Below are positions 61,063 to 64,000 of a DNA stretch of 64,000 bases, piece by piece (position 1 is the first letter of the stretch; every line of letters begins with the position of its first letter). The DNA is from Apricaphanius iberus (Eukaryota > Chordata > Actinopteri > Cyprinodontiformes > Aphaniidae). The stretch covers positions 1,574,001 to 1,638,000 of the forward strand of contig JAPXFQ010002840.1 in assembly GCA_028564705.1 (NCBI GenBank), written 5' to 3'. Made by a program: the position numbers and the translations under genes. The notes beneath the pieces are model-generated. The model worked only from the letters and a program-made list of their open reading frames with translations. It did no database searches and had not been told where the DNA came from.

Positions 61063-63364
61063 AGACCTCTGGATCACTCCAGTTTGCCATCTCAGCTGAC
61101 ACGGTTTACAAATGCTAAATTAACTCTCCAGATTTACTTGGATGGTACATACTGTTGCCAGCTGGGGCGCAGCGTACATCCAACACATCATTATGACATA
61201 ACCCTTTGTTGCAAAAAGGTGTTGCAGCTTCATGGGAAGACCAGCGTTGCAGCAAGATTATGGGGATATTTCGCCTAAAGAAGATGCCTAGTAATCATGC
61301 ACACCTTGATATAGAGTGTTGAGGGGCCACAACCTCCTTGATTACACAGATGCACACCTGGTATGATAGAATCCGTTAAGCATTCATGTTTACAGTTTAA
61401 AGTTAGAAAATATGCCTTAAAATGATTATGTGGTCAAAATACTCACTTGCCTAATAATTGTATTGAAGTTGTTTTAAAAGAAAGGTAAATTCTGCTTAAG
61501 TTATCCTCTGAAATCAAATTAAGGAAGTACTATTAGTTTGCAGTTCCTTAAGCTTTAAACAATCCCATACCCCTTCACTTTTCTCTCCTGCATCAATATC
61601 CAGCTATCTTTGCCTTGGGCTCATATTTTTACATATTTTTCACAAACTGCTGTTGCCAAGCACCAGACAACCAATCAGACCAGTGCATCAGTTCTTCCAT
61701 CTGCCATTACTTAAAGGTGCTGACGCTAAAGAAGAACGTTTTGCAGAAACACTCTGCTAATCCTCTAAGTTGTTTTTAGTTGATGCACATTACCCTCTCC
61801 TCTCAAAGAAGGAAAAATTGAAGGCATCTGGAGAATCACAGTCAGTTGGGAAATGTATCCTCAATTAGAAGTTTTTTTTTAAAATCAACGTTTAATCCAT
61901 CATTTTTAGGACCTTTTTCTTAATTTCCAGTCATTATAGTAGCCAAAACCAAATCTTCATCCTTAGTGTTCTCCCACTTAGTGTTTTTCTCTACAAATTT
62001 AAATGAACAGGATGAAATAAATGAAAACATGAACATTTTAATAATCTTGGAAAATACATATATAATTAAAAAAATAAACAAATAGATATGATAATCCCTA
62101 GCATGCATGGAAAAGTACTTCTATGTCTTTGATTTGATTCTCGATTTTTTATTTATTTATTTATTTTATTTTTTTTCCAACACATAGCCTTATGCCATTT
62201 ACTAGTGTAGTCTAAGATCATTGATTTTATTAATGATTTTTTTTACAGTAGATCTTATTTATCTTATGTATCACATTAGGCACTAATGGTCAAATTCAAT
62301 AATTTATTTACAATAAAAAAATGTAACAGTTAAGTGGAACACAGTGAGACAGAGCAAACATAATAAATAAGATATAAATAACTGAATGAGTAGTCACCAC
62401 AGACTGTATATTATAGTAGTCACAGCGAACGAATGTGCCACAAACAGTGGTATTCTTTTTTACAACGCAAATGCCAACATAACTCACCAGGAACACAAAA
62501 CACAGGGGATTTAAGAGTAGCTCTGGTTCTGTTGCTTCTTTCTTCATCTGCCCTAGCCATGGTTTAACTGTAGTTTAGCTAATAGCTACTAGCTGGCATC
62601 AACTAGCGTGCTCAGTGGACATGTGCTGTATTCACGGGGATGCTCGTATTGTGATATAGCAATTAATAATGTTACCAGGTGTTGAGAGTTACAAGTTAGT
62701 TTCATACAGGAAAGTTTCAGTAGATTTTACAAAACAACTGGAAGATCAAATTTGTTCAGTTTAAGGCCATCTACAGATGTGTTTTAAGATAGTAACATTC
62801 CTACCAGAATCATGCTAGTAGTTAAACAATGCAATAAACTTCTATTGATTTAGATTGGTAAAAAAAAAGTTTTCTATAGCCTGCCGAGCACGAGAGCAAT
62901 CTGCTGAGCTAACAGTCATTCACGGCCGTTTGCTCAGCAGATAGCTTGCTGTGTGCGGCTAATTTTTGGTGAGTTTTCTGCCTCATGAGGCGTTGAGGTT
63001 AAAATCAAACAGGTTTCATAATTTTCGCCTTGCCTAACCCCAACCCCGTCTCTGTTAAATGATTAAAACTACCGTTGGCTACATGCTGGCTTTTGCTGGA
63101 GAGGGCAGAGAAGGACATACATGCCAATTGGGCTGCTCTGATGTCAGAGTTGGGAGCGGAAGAAGATGTGAATGTATTTGGGGGTATTTTCTCTCCTTTA
63201 TTCATATGGTTTCTTTGCACAACATTTAACTTCTTGTTAAATGCAACCTCTAACATAAGATTGTACTAATACTACACCTTTATTTTATTTTTTTACAATT
63301 AAAATTTGTTCAAATGAATAACTTTTTTATTTCATTGAAATACATACATTAATAAATGTCAAGT

Positions 63365-63515
63365 TTCTATAAATAATGGGTAAATAATCGATAATGAAAT
63401 CGAATCAAAATCGAATCGAATTGAAATATTAATCAATAAATTAATCAATGCATCGAAAAAGTAATCGCTAGATGCATCGATTACAAAAATAATCGTTTTT
63501 CCCAGCCCTAGCTTC
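63365..63515. repeat. hAT-like element end, ATCG-rich
   Basis: Dense AATCGAT/ATCGAATC motifs end in ATAATCGTTTTTCCCAGCCCTAG, the inverted CTAGGGCTG-type terminus of fish hAT elements. The opposite end was not found. Confidence 0.45.
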
Positions 63516-63625
63516 AAGGTTTGAATTGTTAAGCGACCAGCCTAGGGTCGTGCGGCGCTTTTTGTTCGCTTTGGTCGCGCTCAGTGTGTACGCACCGTAA
63601 GCCTATAGTAGCATAACTACAGAGA

Positions 63626-63895
63626 TACAGTACAGACCAAAAGTTTGGACACACCTTCTCATTCAGTGCGTTTTCTTTATTTTCATGACTATTTACATTG
63701 TAGATTCTCACTGAAGGCATCGAAACTATGAATGAACGCATATAGAATTATGTAGTACTTTTCCAAAAATTGTCAAATAACCTGGCCTCCAAAGTCATCG
63801 GACCTGAACCAAATCGAGATGATTTGGGGTGAGCTGAACCGCAGAGTGAAGGCAAAAGGGCCAACAAGTACTAATCATCTCTGGGAACTCCTTCG
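63626..63895 (+). mobile_element. Truncated Tc1/mariner element
   Basis: Starts TACAGTACAGACCAAAAG, as in the element at 20889, and follows it through CCTCCAAAGTCATCGGACCT and AACCGCAGAGTGAAGGCAAA to CTGGGAACTC, after which similarity stops. The right half is missing. Confidence 0.8.
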
Positions 63896-64000
63896 GCCTT
63901 TGACATTCCCTGCATCTAAATCCTTAGTATTTACTATATGCTACGTAGCAACTATTACTCACCTGTTAATGTAATACTGCATAGCAAACGAACGCGTAAT

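Larger units (their letters stand above)
54912..64000 (+). other. ASZ1 intron 3, running off the window
   Basis: 9 kb without a recognisable next ASZ1 exon: I looked for a continuation of the ankyrin repeats and found none. Filled with a SINE, a long inverted-repeat element, a LINE-interrupted Tc1, a Harbinger-like MITE and truncated elements. Stretches 61065-63360 are AT-rich with no feature I can name. Confidence 0.75.

Noticed and set aside
60898..61278. Arg/Lys-rich frame (R-R-H-E-N-L) recurring at 48494-48796 and 60898-61278
   Set aside because: Lies across the end of the TAA-flanked MITE in each copy and runs into unrelated flank; no start or stop is conserved.
61066..61278. Possible next ASZ1 exon after the third MITE copy
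   Set aside because: Translation shows no ankyrin core (no TPL or LL-GA motif), so the frame is not a plausible continuation of exon 3.

Overview
This is a vertebrate, almost certainly teleost fish, genomic window. It holds two split genes with GT-AG introns. Introns and intergenic DNA are AT-rich and packed with fish-type transposable elements: Tc1/mariner remnants, L2-like LINE fragments, hAT-like and PIF/Harbinger-like non-autonomous elements, tRNA-derived SINEs and simple repeats. The pair is CFTR (minus strand) and ASZ1/GASZ (plus strand), head to head, as in the conserved vertebrate CFTR-ASZ1 synteny. I cannot name the species.

Region 49-38580 (minus strand) is the 5' half of CFTR. Fourteen coding exons were placed by splice sites, exon lengths and phase: 53, 111, 112, 216, 90, 164, 126, 247, 93, 177, 192, 95, 87 and 745 nt. 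Together they give an uninterrupted 836-residue reading frame covering the lasso motif, TMD1 (TM1-6), NBD1 and the R domain. TMD2 and NBD2 (human exons 15-27) lie beyond the left edge. Key features are intact: the pore arginines of TM6, Walker A and B, the LSGGQ signature, the phenylalanine equivalent to human F508, and eight PKA-type serines in the R region.

Region 38581-43806 is the shared 5' flank of the two genes. It holds a possible CFTR promoter (CCAAT, ATAAAA and a CRE-like site), a hAT-like element, two adjacent perfect hairpins, and an L2-like LINE whose 3' tail ends about 35 bp before an E-box and GC-box just upstream of ASZ1.

Region 43807-54911 (plus strand) holds ASZ1 exons 1-3, encoding the acidic N terminus and first ankyrin repeat; later exons are beyond the right edge. 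ASZ1 intron 1 (8.5 kb) contains a 1.46 kb element with terminal inverted repeats, then a nested stack: a hAT-like element holding a Tc1, which itself holds two further elements flanked by 3-bp duplications (TTA and TAA). ASZ1 intron 3 (54912 to the right edge) holds a SINE, an element with arms of about 200 bp, a Tc1 interrupted by an LINE, a third copy of the TAA-flanked element, and a truncated Tc1.

The two genes have unrelated jobs: CFTR is a PKA-gated epithelial chloride channel, and ASZ1 is a germline piRNA/transposon-silencing factor. I found no operon-like, CRISPR, phage or other prokaryote-type system, and no convincing third protein-coding gene. The most distinctive content is the layered transposon stratigraphy around the ASZ1 exons.
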